From assembly GCF_963675165.1 (NCBI RefSeq), contig NC_087378.1, positions 3,374,810 to 3,438,809 of the forward strand: a stretch of DNA of 64,000 nucleotides, in the 5' to 3' direction. Positions 1 through 12,200 of this stretch are shown here, one piece after another (position 1 is the stretch's first letter; each line of letters opens with the position of its first letter). The notes under the pieces were generated by a model. That model searched no databases. It was not told the origin of the DNA and saw only the letters and a program-made list of their open reading frames with translations. The position numbers and the translations under genes are program-made. This stretch comes from Halichondria panicea. Its lineage: Eukaryota > Porifera > Demospongiae > Suberitida > Halichondriidae.

Positions 1-600
1 TTTAACGAGCGTGGGCGAGAGAAAACCTCAATAACTGTCCTCCCACACAGTACTTGGAGCGCATTTACCAGGAACATAATCTGTTATGAACAGTACAGTA
101 CAGTACAGTGCAGTAGAGTCAGCCTTCGTGAGACCTTTAGTCAGTAGAGGAAGTATGAAAGACTAGAGTAGAGTAGACTATACTGCTGTGATAATTAATC
201 AAGTGGGTCTGTTCTGAACTCAGGAAAAAAAACTGAGCTAAATTTAGATATTTAGTCTCTTTAGTCTTTACTAGGTAAGCCCTCGTCTACGATGTCTCCA
301 CGCTTGATTCTGGCTTACTATCTATGATGCTAACAGCTTTTATTTAGAGTTTGCAATGCGTAGGCATGCTGTAGCTTTTTGCTCTGTCAGGCTCCGCCCA
401 GCTAGTGATTGCCCACGTTCATTTTCACTCGTCTACCACTCGTCTACCGTCACGCGACTTAGCAAGGCAGGCTCTCCTTTTTCTTAGTCTCTTCCTTCTT
501 TCTTTCTTTGTTCCTCCAATTCGTCCCGTATTTTATCTTATTGAACTACAGTGACAAAGAACAGAAAAAGAGAGGCTGCGAAGGAGGCTAGGAGACCGTA
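1..600. repeat. Interspersed repeat, copy 1 of 2 in the window
   Basis: Positions 4-480 are nearly identical to 24140-24600: both begin with GCGTGGGCGAGAGAAAACC, share the same order of blocks (TCAAGTGGGTCTGTTCTGAA, CTACGATGTCTCCAC, GCAATGCGTAGGCATGCTGTAG) and both run into a pyrimidine/purine foldback at the 3' end (466-591 here). No coding potential was recognised. It is a dispersed non-autonomous element; its family is unknown to me. Confidence 0.75.
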
Positions 601-830
601 CCGAGGGCAAGAAGAATTGACCCGAGTCGAGTCATACACAGATATGTCCACGTGTCGCAGTTCATGTGCGCGCACGCGATCTTATCAGCTTGTTGCAAAA
701 GTAGCTCAGACCTGCCCCTCTTTCTGCATATTTTGCTCTGACTGTAATAAACAAGTGTCCAGTGTCTCTGATTATCAAGTGAAGTTATCAACAAAGACAG
801 AGTCTGAGTGAGTTGAGTCTAGTCGAACAT

Positions 831-1353
831 GAGTTCAGAGGTCAGCACACAGCTATGCACGATATTCAATCCCCTAACCTTAACCATGTTGAAAGGTACA
901 AACCTAACTGATGCCTGAGTTGTTTCACAACTACTTTATATAGTATATAGCTGATTTCTGTCTACAAGGCTGAATTTTGTGAGCATAAAATCGAGTACTC
1001 TGCGGCAGAGTACAGTGCCTCTTACAAAATTGTAATGGTAAGTTCTATCTGCAAGCTCTACTCTGCCAACTCAGCTTGAATCGTCGTGATGACAGATCTG
1101 TCAATCTATGCTCTGCTGTACTGCATGCATAGTTACTAGAATGATGTCATGCAATTGAAAAATGCGCATGTAGCCTCGAATCCACGCCGATTAAAATATG
1201 GCCTGGTGTTCATTGCAGGGAGGTTAGTACACATGCGCTGCACAATTACCCATAATCTGGGTAATTGTTCACGCCAGTAAAACTTTAGTAAATGTTACCG
1301 TAAACTAGCTTGTAATACTTGGAATTTGTTCCGTGGTACTATTAATTGTTTCA
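831..1353. other. No gene seen
   Basis: AT-rich sequence upstream of the helicase fragment. I see no long reading frame and no clear repeat partner within the window. Confidence 0.5.
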
Positions 1354-1930
1354 ATGGCGTCGACTGAGTTTTGTGAAGCTGTGGCTTATGCTCTTCGTTG
1401 CTAAAGGATCTCTCACTGAAGCAAAAGCAAAAGGAGGCTATCATCCACCTGTATGACAGTCATGATGTCTTTGCTTGGTTCCCCACGGGCTATGGCAAGT
1501 CTTTGTGCTTCCAACTGCTCACTGAAGCGGACAAGCTCTAGAGTTGAGAGAAGTGTTGTGCTGGTGCTGTCACCACTAGTGTCTCTGATAATAGACCAGG
1601 TCTCAGGCCTCCGGAATAGGGGTGTCTCTGCTGCTATATTGTCTGGCAACAAAGGTATTAAAGTTGTAGCTACGTAGATAGCTAGGAACTGATGATATTA
1701 ATGCCTGAACTTAGTGCAGTCAACGCTGATCCTTCATTTCATAGATGTCGAGAAGGACCTCCTTGCTAGTGTGAGTGACGTGTCCGAGGGTCGGTTCTCT
1801 CTCCTCTATAGTGCTCCCGAGGCGCTCCTTGGCAGAGAAGCGTAGAAGCAGCTCCTGGTCCAACGTCCCCTCTGTGACTCTGTAGTGGCAGTCGCTGTTG
1901 ACGAAGCACACTGTGTGTATAAGTGGTAAG
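1354..1930 (+). pseudogene. Decayed RecQ-like DNA helicase fragment
   Basis: Broken reading frames give a RecQ-type helicase core. From 1354 there is a start (MASTEFCEAV), then a frame change into LSLKQKQKEAIIHLYDSHD followed by a Walker A segment of the RecQ form (FPTGYGKSLCFQ, about 1470-1510). After stops and another frame change come motif Ia (VLVLSPLVSLIIDQV, about 1558-1605) and AAILSG, then YSAPEALLG, and finally the DEAH box VDEAHCVYKW at 1897-1925, followed by a GTAAGC donor. The Walker A and DEAH motifs are intact but at least two frameshifts and internal stops separate them, and motifs III-VI are absent. RecQ-like copies of this kind are often spread with mobile elements; that origin is inference. 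It is not functional as read. Confidence 0.75.
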
Positions 1931-2118
1931 CAAGAGTACATGATTATAGTAAGTAGCTACATCATTTTAGGACGCGACATATAAAACAACACAGCTTGAG
2001 CAAGTGCTACTTTGATGATGTAGTGTGTTGCATATTTGGAGGGTCTCCTTAAAAAATGTACACAAGATACAATATACATGACGATTGTACGTTAAAACAT
2101 AGTGCCTTTACATGTGCT

Positions 2119-2686
2119 CTACTGTCTACGCAGTTTTGTATAATGATTTACAAATGCCCCCTCACTCAACCACTTGTCTAGTACTTTGGTATGGCCCTCA
2201 CTGATCTTTTTGACACGTTTTAGTATCGCTTCGTAGCTGAGGGTCACATTGATGTGGTTTAGCCTGGCCCAAGCCTAAATAATAATTGAATAATCACTTG
2301 TACTTATCATGTGATCAATGTACATAATTATGTTTTATACACAGCGCACACAAAAACACACAGACCTTCTTCTGGATGTGGGTAGAAAAGAGGACACATG
2401 AGAGATAAGATTGAACCCCACACATCACCCTGTTACGCTCCTTCAAGAGCCACAACGTCATTCCTGAGACGAGGAGTTGAGAAAACAGCCCTGCAAATGG
2501 ATTGAAGATTTCCCCCAGCAAGTGCCTTTGATACAGTTGAGTGGGTGTGATCAATCCCATTGAGATACCCGACCTCCTTCCGGGCAACGGTAGAGGGCGG
2601 CGGCGCCCGACTATTGAGAGTTGTCCCAGTGCGTGAGGAATGTCATGCTGCGCTGCCACAAGAATGTAAACGTCACAAATACTCAT
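2119..2686 (-). pseudogene. Possible transposable-element protein remnant
   Basis: On the minus strand a reading frame ending near 2375 (segment VSGMTLWLLKERNRVMCG and following residues) is joined by plausible splice sites to a terminal exon at about 2276-2119 (AWARLNHINVTLSYEAILK, then KWLSEG), which stops at 2119-2121. The composition and order resemble the region before the DUF6589 domain of mobile-element proteins in invertebrates, but I recall that similarity only loosely. The piece is truncated and its 5' end is unclear. It could also be an unrelated orphan exon. Confidence 0.3.
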
Positions 2687-3285
2687 GTGCCACCGCCCTC
2701 ACACTACAACTATTACTGCACAAAATATTACCGGCATCGAGTATAAATACATTCACTGGCGGTCTGTTATCGAGGCTGAACTAATATCACCCACGCATTA
2801 CGCATTTTGTGGTTTGTTCTAATTGCATTCCAACAGGACAACTCTCAACACGGCAACTTGCCAGTCCCCAGAGCCCAGAAGCGAAGGGAGTGGTTTCCAG
2901 TCTACTCTAGCTCTCAGTTGTTTAACCACTGTAGTTTTTCGAAACATGCGGTATAACATATTCTCATTGTGTTTATTTTCTGTTTTATTTTCAACAATAA
3001 ATTTAGCGGATGTGCACTAACACCCCTGCAATGAACACCAGGCCGTATTTTAATCGGCGTGGATTCGAGGCTAATGCGCATGCTGACTGCTTAGAAAAAC
3101 TTTTTATAGATGAAATTCAGCGCTCTATCTGTTCTGTTCAGCCAATACGCCACTGGTCTGACCCAATAAATCTAACTGTTCAATGCCTGTACAGCCTATT
3201 CTCATATGCTTAATCTATGCTTTTATGTGCATGTAAGTTATATGACCTCTACATTGTAGGTTTGTATTAAATCATCAGTATCCAG
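2687..3285. other. No gene recognised; leader region of the ankyrin gene
   Basis: Short frames only. The sequence just before the ankyrin ATG reads TATCCAG/ATGG, so a spliced 5' untranslated exon upstream is possible. Confidence 0.4.
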
Positions 3286-6200
3286 ATGGCTGAGGACAGT
3301 CAGTCAAAGGATACACCTTTGCATTCAGCTGCAAGTAGTGGAGATATGGAAGGTGTCAAACGTCTGTTAAACTTAAAGCTTAAAGTAGACATCATAAATT
3401 CTAGTGGACAGACACCTCTTCATCTTGCTTGTGCCAATGGGCACCTTCATATTGTTGATGTCCTGGTTAATGAGTATGGTGCAGATATTGAGATCCTCGA
3501 TGCCAATGAGTGCAATTCACTTGAAGTTGCTGCTAGAAGCGGTAACATTCAGATATTGTTCTTTCTTGTGCTTACTGCCATATATGGACAGAGACATAGC
3601 AAGAAATTAAGAGGATTATCCTCGTGTGCAGTGTGCACACTAAAACAAGACACAACAACAATAGAACAGTTGTTATTAAAATACTATCGTGATACTCAAG
3701 CTAAGGAGGAAACTGGAACGTTGTTACTCGCAAAGTTTAGTGATGTGTTTACGAATGCTGAAAATAATTATAGCAATTTCTATCCGCCTTTCTTAGCAGC
3801 TACACTTGGTCTTACAAATGTTATAGACGTCTTTGTTCATGAATATGGCTGTGACATTAATATCAAGGGATTTATAGGCTTAACCATTCTCCATGGGGCT
3901 TGCTTTGGAGGACATGTTCAAATGGTGCAAAAGCTTATTGGTGAGCATGACATTGACCCGCATACAACTACTAACGACAATGAGTCAATTCTCCATTATG
4001 CGACTTTGGGAGGTAGTATTGATATGGTTTCTTCACTGATTGCAAATTATGGGCTACACATTAACAAGTTTTATGACTCACCCCTTAGTGTAGCTGCTTT
4101 AAATGGCCATACAAAACTTGTTCAAGCACTGATTGAAAAGCATAACTGTGATCCTTTTGCAACCAGTCATCGCGGTTCTACTCTTCTTCATCATGCATGT
4201 GCCTCTGGAGAAATACCACTTGTTAATGAGCTTGTAAGAAAGTATCAGCTAGACATAGCAACCAAAGATGAGGCAGGCTTTACGCCACTACATACAGCTG
4301 CTTGTCAAGGACGAACAAAAGTAGTGGTACATATTATTAGCATACTTCAGGCAAATGTTAATGCTGTTACTGATAGAAATGAAAGTGCATTGAGTCTTGC
4401 TACTCAACACGGCCACACAAATTTAGTTCATAAACTTATAAAAGGCTATAACTGCAACCCTCGTGTCAAAGGCTTTGAAGGCAGAACTCTTCTTCACTAT
4501 GCCACTCAAGGTGGCCACATTGAACTAATCGACATGCTGATAACTGACTACAACCTTGATTTGAAGATTAGAGATGATAACGGCTATACACTTTTACATT
4601 TTGCCGCCAGCTATGGCCAGTTTGGAGCATTGCAGCACTTAGCTCAAACAGAAACAATAGACATTGATTGTCTCAGTAACAATGGTTTTACACCACTTCA
4701 TCTGGCTGCACTGAAAGGGCATAATCATATCTTGCATGTTCTAATAGAAGAGTTTAGCAGCAATCCCTTTGCTAAAGGGTATGTGGGCCGAACAATTCTT
4801 GATTATGCTTGTCAAAATGGAGACAATGAGTTAGTGGACGAAATAATAGCTAAGCATGGACTCAATCCAATGGCAGAAACTGATTATAAAAATACTCCTC
4901 TGCACATTGCTGCTAGACACGGGCAAGTTTCAACAGTCAAACATCTAATCACAAAGCACCATGTTAAAGTTGATTGCCGTAACAGCCAACAGCGTACTCC
5001 TTTGGATGAGGCAGTGCTATATGGACACAAAAATGAAGTGGATTTATTTTTAAAAGAATTTACCTCTGATCCTCATGTCAAAGGCTTTGAAGGCAGAACT
5101 CTTCTTCACTATGCCACTGAAGGTGGCCACATTGAACTAATCGACATGCTGATAACTGACTACAACCTTGATTTGAGGGTTAGAGATGATAACGGCCATA
5201 CACTTCTACATTTTGCCGCCAGCTATGGCCAGTTTGGAGCATTGCAGCACTTAGCTCGAAAAAAGACAATAGGCATTGATTGTCTCAATAAAAATGGCTG
5301 TACACCACTTCATCTGGCAGCATTGGAAGGACATAACCATATCTTGCGTGTTCTAATAGAAGAGTTTAACAGCAATCCCTTCGCTAAAGGGTACGTGGGC
5401 CTAACAATTCTTCATTATGCTTGTCAAAATGGTGATATTGAGTTAGTGGACGAAATAATAGCTAAGTATAGACTCAATCCAATGACAGAAACTGATAATC
5501 AAAATACTCCGCTGCACATTGCTGCTAGGCACGGGAAAGTTGCAACAGTCAAACATTTAATCACAAAGTACCATGTTGAAGTTGATTGCCTCAACAATGA
5601 ACAGCGTACTCCTTTGTGTGTGGCAGTACTATATAGACACAAAAATGTAATGGATTTACTTTTAAAAGAATTTACCTCTGATCCTCATGTCAAAGGCTTT
5701 GAAGGCAGAACTCTTCTTCACTATGCCACTGAAGGTGGCCACATTGAACTAATTGATACTCTGGTAACAGACTACAACCTTGATTTGAGGGTTAGAGATG
5801 ATAACGGCCATACACTTCTACATGTTGCCACCATCTATGGCCAGTGTAAAGCATTGCAGCACTTAGCTCAAACAGAAACAATAGACATTGATTGTCTCGA
5901 TAACAATGGCTCTACACCACTTCATCTGGCTGCACTGAAAGGGCATAATCATATCTTGCGTGTTTTAATAAAAGAGTTTAGCAGCAATCCCTTTGCTAAA
6001 GGGTATGTGGGCCAAACAATTCTTCATTATGCCTGTCAAAATGGTGATAATGAGTTAGTGGACGAAATAATAGCTAAGTATGGACTCAATCCAATGGCAG
6101 AAACTGATTATCAAAATACTCCTCTGCACATTGCTGCTAGACACGGGAAAGTTGTAACAGTCAAACATTTAATCACAAAACACCATGTTAAAGTTGATTT

Positions 6201-9200
6201 CCTCAACAATCATCAGTGTACTCCTTTGTGTGTGGCAGTGCTGTATGGGCACAAAAATGTAATGGATATACTCATAAAAGAATTTGCCTCTGATCCTCAT
6301 GTCAAAGGCTTTGAAGGCAAAACTCTTCTTCACTATGCCACTGAAGGTGGCCACATTGAACTAATTGATACTCTGGTAACAGACTACAACCTTGATTTGA
6401 GGGTTAGAGATGACAACGGCCATACACTTCTACATTTTGCCGCCAGCTATCGCCAGTGTAAAGCATTGCAGCACTTAGCTCGAACAGAAACAATAAACAT
6501 TGATTGTCTCAGTAAAAATGGCTCTACACCACTTCATCTGGCAGCATTGGAAGGGCATAATCATATCTTGCGTGTTCTAATTGAAGAGTTTAACAGCAAT
6601 CCCTTTGCTAAAGGGTATCTGGGCCGAACAATTCTTCATTATGCCTGTCAAAATGGTGATAATGAGTTAGTGGACGAAATAATAGCTAAGTATAGACTCA
6701 ATCCAATGACAACAACTGATAATCAAAATACTCCGCTGCACATTGCTGCTAGGCACGGGCAAGTTCCAACAGTTAAACATTTAATTACTAAGTACCATGT
6801 TAAAGTTGATTGCCTCAACAGTCAGCAGTGTACTCCTTTGTGTGTGGCAGTGCTATATGGACACAAAAATGTAATGGATTTGCTCATAAATGAATTTACC
6901 TCTGATCCTTATGTTAAAGGCTTTGAAGGCAAAACTCTTCTTCACTATGCCACTCAAGGTGGCCACATTGAACTAATTGATGCTCTGATAACTGACTACA
7001 ACCTTGACTTGATGGTTAGAGATGATAACGGCCATACACTTCTACATGTTGCTGCCATCTATGGCCAGTGTAAAGCATTGCAACACTTATCTCAGAAAAA
7101 AAAAATAGACATTGATTGTCTCGATAACAATGGCTCTACACCACTTCATCTGGCAGCATTAGAAGGACAGAACCATACCTTGCGTGTTCTAATAGAAGAG
7201 TTTAACAGCAATCCCTTTGCTAAAGGGTACCTGGGCCGAACAATTCTTCATTATGTGTGTAAAAATGGTGATATTGAGTTAGTGGACGAAATAATAGCTA
7301 AGTATGGACTCGATCCAATGACAGAAACTGATTATCGAAATACTCCTCTGCACATTGCTGCTAGTCACGGGCAAGTTGCAACAGTCAAACATTTAATCAC
7401 AAAGTATTATGTTAAAGTTAATTGGCGTAACAACCAACAGTGTACTCCTTTGGATGTGGCAGTACTATATGGACACAAAAATGTAATGGATTTGCTCATA
7501 AAAGAATTTACCTCTGATCCTCATGTCAAAGGCTTTGAAGGCAGAACTCTTCTTCACTATGCCACTGAAGGTGGCCACATCGAACTAATTGATGCTCTGA
7601 TAACTGACTACAACCTTGATTTGATGGTTAGAGATGATAATGGCCATACACTTCTACATGTTGCTGCCATCTATGGCCAGTGTAAAGCATTGCAGCACTT
7701 AGCTCGAACAGAAACAATAGACATTGATTGTCTCGATAACAATGGTTCTACACCACTTCATCTGGCAGCAGTAGAAGGACAAAACCACATGTTGCATGTT
7801 CTAATAGAAGAGTTTAATAGTAACCCCTTTACTGGAATTCTTCATTGGGCCTGTCAAAATGGTGATAATGAGTTAGTAGACAAAATAATAATTAAGTATG
7901 AACTTGATCCAATGACAAAAACTGATCATCAAAATACTCCTCTGCACATTGCTGCTAAGCACGGGCAAGTTGCAACAGTCAAACATTTAATCACAAAGTA
8001 CCATGTTAAAGTTGATTACCTCAACAACCAGCAGCGTACTCCTTTGGATGAGGCAGTGCTATATGGGCACAAAAATGTAATGGATTTACTCATAAAAGAA
8101 TGTGCCTCTGATCCTCATGTCAAAGGTTTTCAGGGCAGAACTCTTCTTCACTATGCTACTGAAGGTGGCCACATCAAACTAATTAACGCACTGATAACTG
8201 ACTACAACCTTAACCTGATGATAAGGGATGATAATGGTGATACACTTCTACATGTTGCCGCCAGCTATGGGCAATTTGAAGTAGTGCAACACTTAGCTCG
8301 AAAAGCAATAGCCATTGATTGTGTCAATAACAATGGCTCTACACCTCTTCATCTAGCAGCATTGAAAGGACATCAACATACTGTGCAATTATTTGTGAAA
8401 GAGTTGAAGTGTAACTCTAACATCACGAATAATACAGGCATGACTATTCTGCACTATGCCTGTCAGAGTGGTAACATAGGCTTGATTGATTACTGTGTAG
8501 CTGAATGTGAACTCAAATCAACAATTCAAGACGACCTTGGCAACACAAGTCTGCATTTAGCTGCTTTCATAGGGCAGAACAAAGTAATAGAACATCTTAT
8601 TAGCAAATACTCAGTAAAAGTTGATATTCGTAACAAAGAAAATGCTACTCCGCTGTGTCTTGCAGCCGAAAAGGGACATCGAAGTACTCTGAAAATATTG
8701 ATACAACAATATAGGTCTAACAAATTTGTTAAAGGCTTGAAAGGTATGACTCTCCTCCATTATGCATGTGCCAGTGGACCTGTTGAATTGATAGATGATC
8801 TTATCATAGAGCATGAGCTAAACCGCCATGCAAAAGATGATGATGGAAATACAGCTCTTCATTTAGCTGCTTTCCAGAATCAAATTAAAATATGTAAGCA
8901 TTTAATTACCAAACGTAAATTGAATGTTAACGATTGCAACAATGAAACCTCTACTCCATTGTGTTTAGCTGCTCTATGTGGTCACACAGATTTGGTATGC
9001 ATGATGATTGAGGAATTAAACTGTGATCCTCTTATTAAAGGTTTCCGGGGCAGAGGAATTCTACATTATGCTTGTCAAGGTGGACATACCGATCTAATAA
9101 AAACATTGATTGAAAGTTATAATCTCAACCCAACAACTATAGATGATTATGGCGATACTATAGTGCACATGGTTGCTCAAAATGGACACATCTGTGCAAT

Positions 9201-12200
9201 GCAGTATTTTAAAAATGAGCTTAATGTTGAGATGGATAGTCGCAACAAGGCAATGGTCACTCCTTTGTTTCTAGCAGCTCAGAATGGACATGTTGAATTA
9301 GTGAGATTCCTATTAAGAGAGCTTAAATGTGATCCAAATGTCAAAACCCTTAAGAAGGAGACACTTCTGCATTTTGCCTGTGCTCAATCGGAACCAGTTT
9401 TGCTGATTGAGCTGATTTCTGAGTTCAAACTTAATCCTTTAGCTGAAGATGACAATGGTAATACTGCTTTACACATGGCAGCTCAGTCTGGACATGACCA
9501 ACTTGTAATATTACTAGTCTCCAAATTTGGACTCTCTGTCGATGCAAAAAATCATAATGGTACCTCACCATTGCACTTAGCTGCTAAAAATGGACATTCA
9601 AAGGTTGTTGATGCACTCATTAATGATCTGTGTTGTAAGTTAGATGATTGCAACAAAAACGGTCAAACAGTACTGCACATTGCTTGCTTTTTCGGCAACT
9701 TACTGCTTGTTAAGATGTTAGTAACTGTTTACAAAATGTCTATTTTGTCTGTTGACTCGAATGGGAACACACCTCTCCACCTCGCAACTATTGGTGGACA
9801 TAGCAGTTGCGTGGAGCTACTCTTGTTTACATTCAATGCCCCAGTTTTTGTGAGAAATAAATGTGGACTTACTGCTATGGAGGTTGCTAAGTCTATAATG
9901 CCGCCGAAAGTGTTTATATATGCACTGTATAAACGATACATGAAAGAGCAAAATTCTCATATCCAGCTCACCTACCAAGAACATGAAACACTGGTTAGAA
10001 AACAGTATAGTGGACACAAGCATCTCGGAAGGTTATTGTTAATGGGGCACCCAGCAGCAGGAAAAACGACTCTTATCGAAACATTAAAAAGAAAAGGGAT
10101 TCTAAACAAAGTGTTTGGACGTACAACGGTAGTTGCACCTCACACAGCCGGCATTGTTTCTAGCACGCTTGATAGTGACCAGTTTGGGCGGATGATCTTC
10201 TTTGATTTTGCAGGTGACCCTGAATACTACTCTTCACATGCTGCTATCTTCGAGAATTTGGATACCACAAAAGGTGTGAACATCTTTCTGATTGTGTGTG
10301 ATTTAGCTCAAAACAAAGACATTCTAATCACCAGATATGGTTATTGGCTTTCCTTTTTAAGTTACAATACTCGTCAATCAAGTACACCAGTATTAGTTTT
10401 GCCAGTTGGAAGCCATGCAGACATGATTAAAAAGGATACTGCTTCCGAGAAACTTTCTTTACTGAATAAAGTTTCCAGTCGATTCATTTCTACTAGTACT
10501 GTTAACATGCTACATATCAAAGAAAGTATTGCTCTAGATTGTCGTACAACAGGGAGTATTGTAGACAGCATCAAAGAAATAGTGAGAGAAACATCGTCCT
10601 CGGTGCCTCCAGTTGGACTTAGCCTTGAAAGTACTGTTCTTCTCGGTTTACTGTTGAAAGACTTTGCACTTGTCCCGGCATGCACTCTTAAAACAATTGT
10701 TTCGCATATCGAGGAGCTAGTCCATTTTCCACTCTGTAATGTCCTCAAAAATTTGCGACCTCCTTAAAGAACTACACGAGTTTGGTCTGATACTGCTTAT
10801 CACGAAACATTTTGTATCACTTGAAGACTATTGGGTTGTCTTGAATGTATCAACACTCACATCTGAAGTGCATAGCAAACTATTTTCTTCAACTGCTATG
10901 ACCGAGTTGACAAGTGATGTAGATCAACTAAAACTAAGTGTTGGCATCATTCCTGAATCGCTGCTAGAGAAATTACTACCGGATTACATTACAAAGGAAT
11001 GCCTGATTCAACTCCAATATTGTCAAGTAATCGATGATATTCATGTTGATGACGATCACACTTTAACACAAGTGCACTCGGATGAGAGACCTTCACGGAA
11101 GTCACTTCTTTTTTTCCCAGCTCTTTGTAAGCTGAATTTAGAAGAAATCTCCTGGCCAACCAACACTGACAGACAATGTGCTCTTGGATGGTATGCAAAA
11201 TGTGCTAACAATAATTTTGACTACTTTCCTTCACGCTTTCTACATGTACTGATAGTTTGACTATCTTTGAGTTTTGCACTAAAACAAAGACTTCCAACTA
11301 ATCATAGCCTGGTGAGCAGTCTTTCAGATAGTATCTGCTCCTCATCAACTTCCTTGAGCAGTATTGCCACAACAGCTGATATTAGTGATATGGAATCGAG
11401 TTTATTCGAGGTACACACCTTTAATCGTCGTTGCCATGTCTGGACAACTGGCCTTCACTGGCTAATGGAAAACGGAGTGGAGGTTTTTGTTGACATGCCC
11501 AAAGATGCAGGCAATAAAGGACTAGTGGTAGTCACTAGAAGTAGCAATGACTGTCGAGCTGAGTGTGCAAATACTTTGCAGAAAGTTATTCAGAAAATAG
11601 TCGAAGCTAAAGTCGAATTTTGTCATAGTGTTTCACCTGCCGTGTATCTACTTGATCCAGCCAAGCTCAGGGACACGTCTTTCATAAATGCTAGAGACGT
11701 GCCGCTGTATACACTAAGTGATGTTGCAGCAGCACTTGCTGAAAGCTACAAAAAAGCAGTCAGCATTGACGGACATCATTTCTCCTCCCCTGCAGAGTTT
11801 ACTAGTCTAACACGATGGACAATGTCCTACTGGAGTAAGTTAATCAATTGTACCATTATTATTAGTATGCCTCGAGGCGTAGCCGCACGAGAGATATGAC
11901 TGTGTGCATGTGTGTCCAGAGGAGGTACGACACGAGTACCTCAATTAGGCTTGGTCACGTGCAGAATGCAACAGTAAAGCATGCTAATTACTAAATTTTA
12001 GCCTAATCGAGGTACTCATGTTGTATGTGTGTGTGTGCGTTCCAGCCGTAACTGCTCAACAGTTGCAAACTAACAGCTTCTACCCACGTTATCTTGGATT
12101 TTGATTTGTGGATTTGCAAACTAAAGTTTTATTCTCCAGTTATGGTTAATTTTACTTACAGTGAAGGCTGTTGCAGTCTCTTCAGAATCTTTAGTAACAT

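Noticed and set aside
10739..11260. Separate 173-residue gene starting at 10739
   Set aside because: Its sequence is the expected COR continuation of the upstream Roc protein in a shifted frame; there is no promoter or splice site to make it independent.
11267..11899. Separate 210-residue gene
   Set aside because: Same frame and same domain as the preceding segment; the only break is one TGA, and the true exon ends at the GTAAGT donor at 11835.
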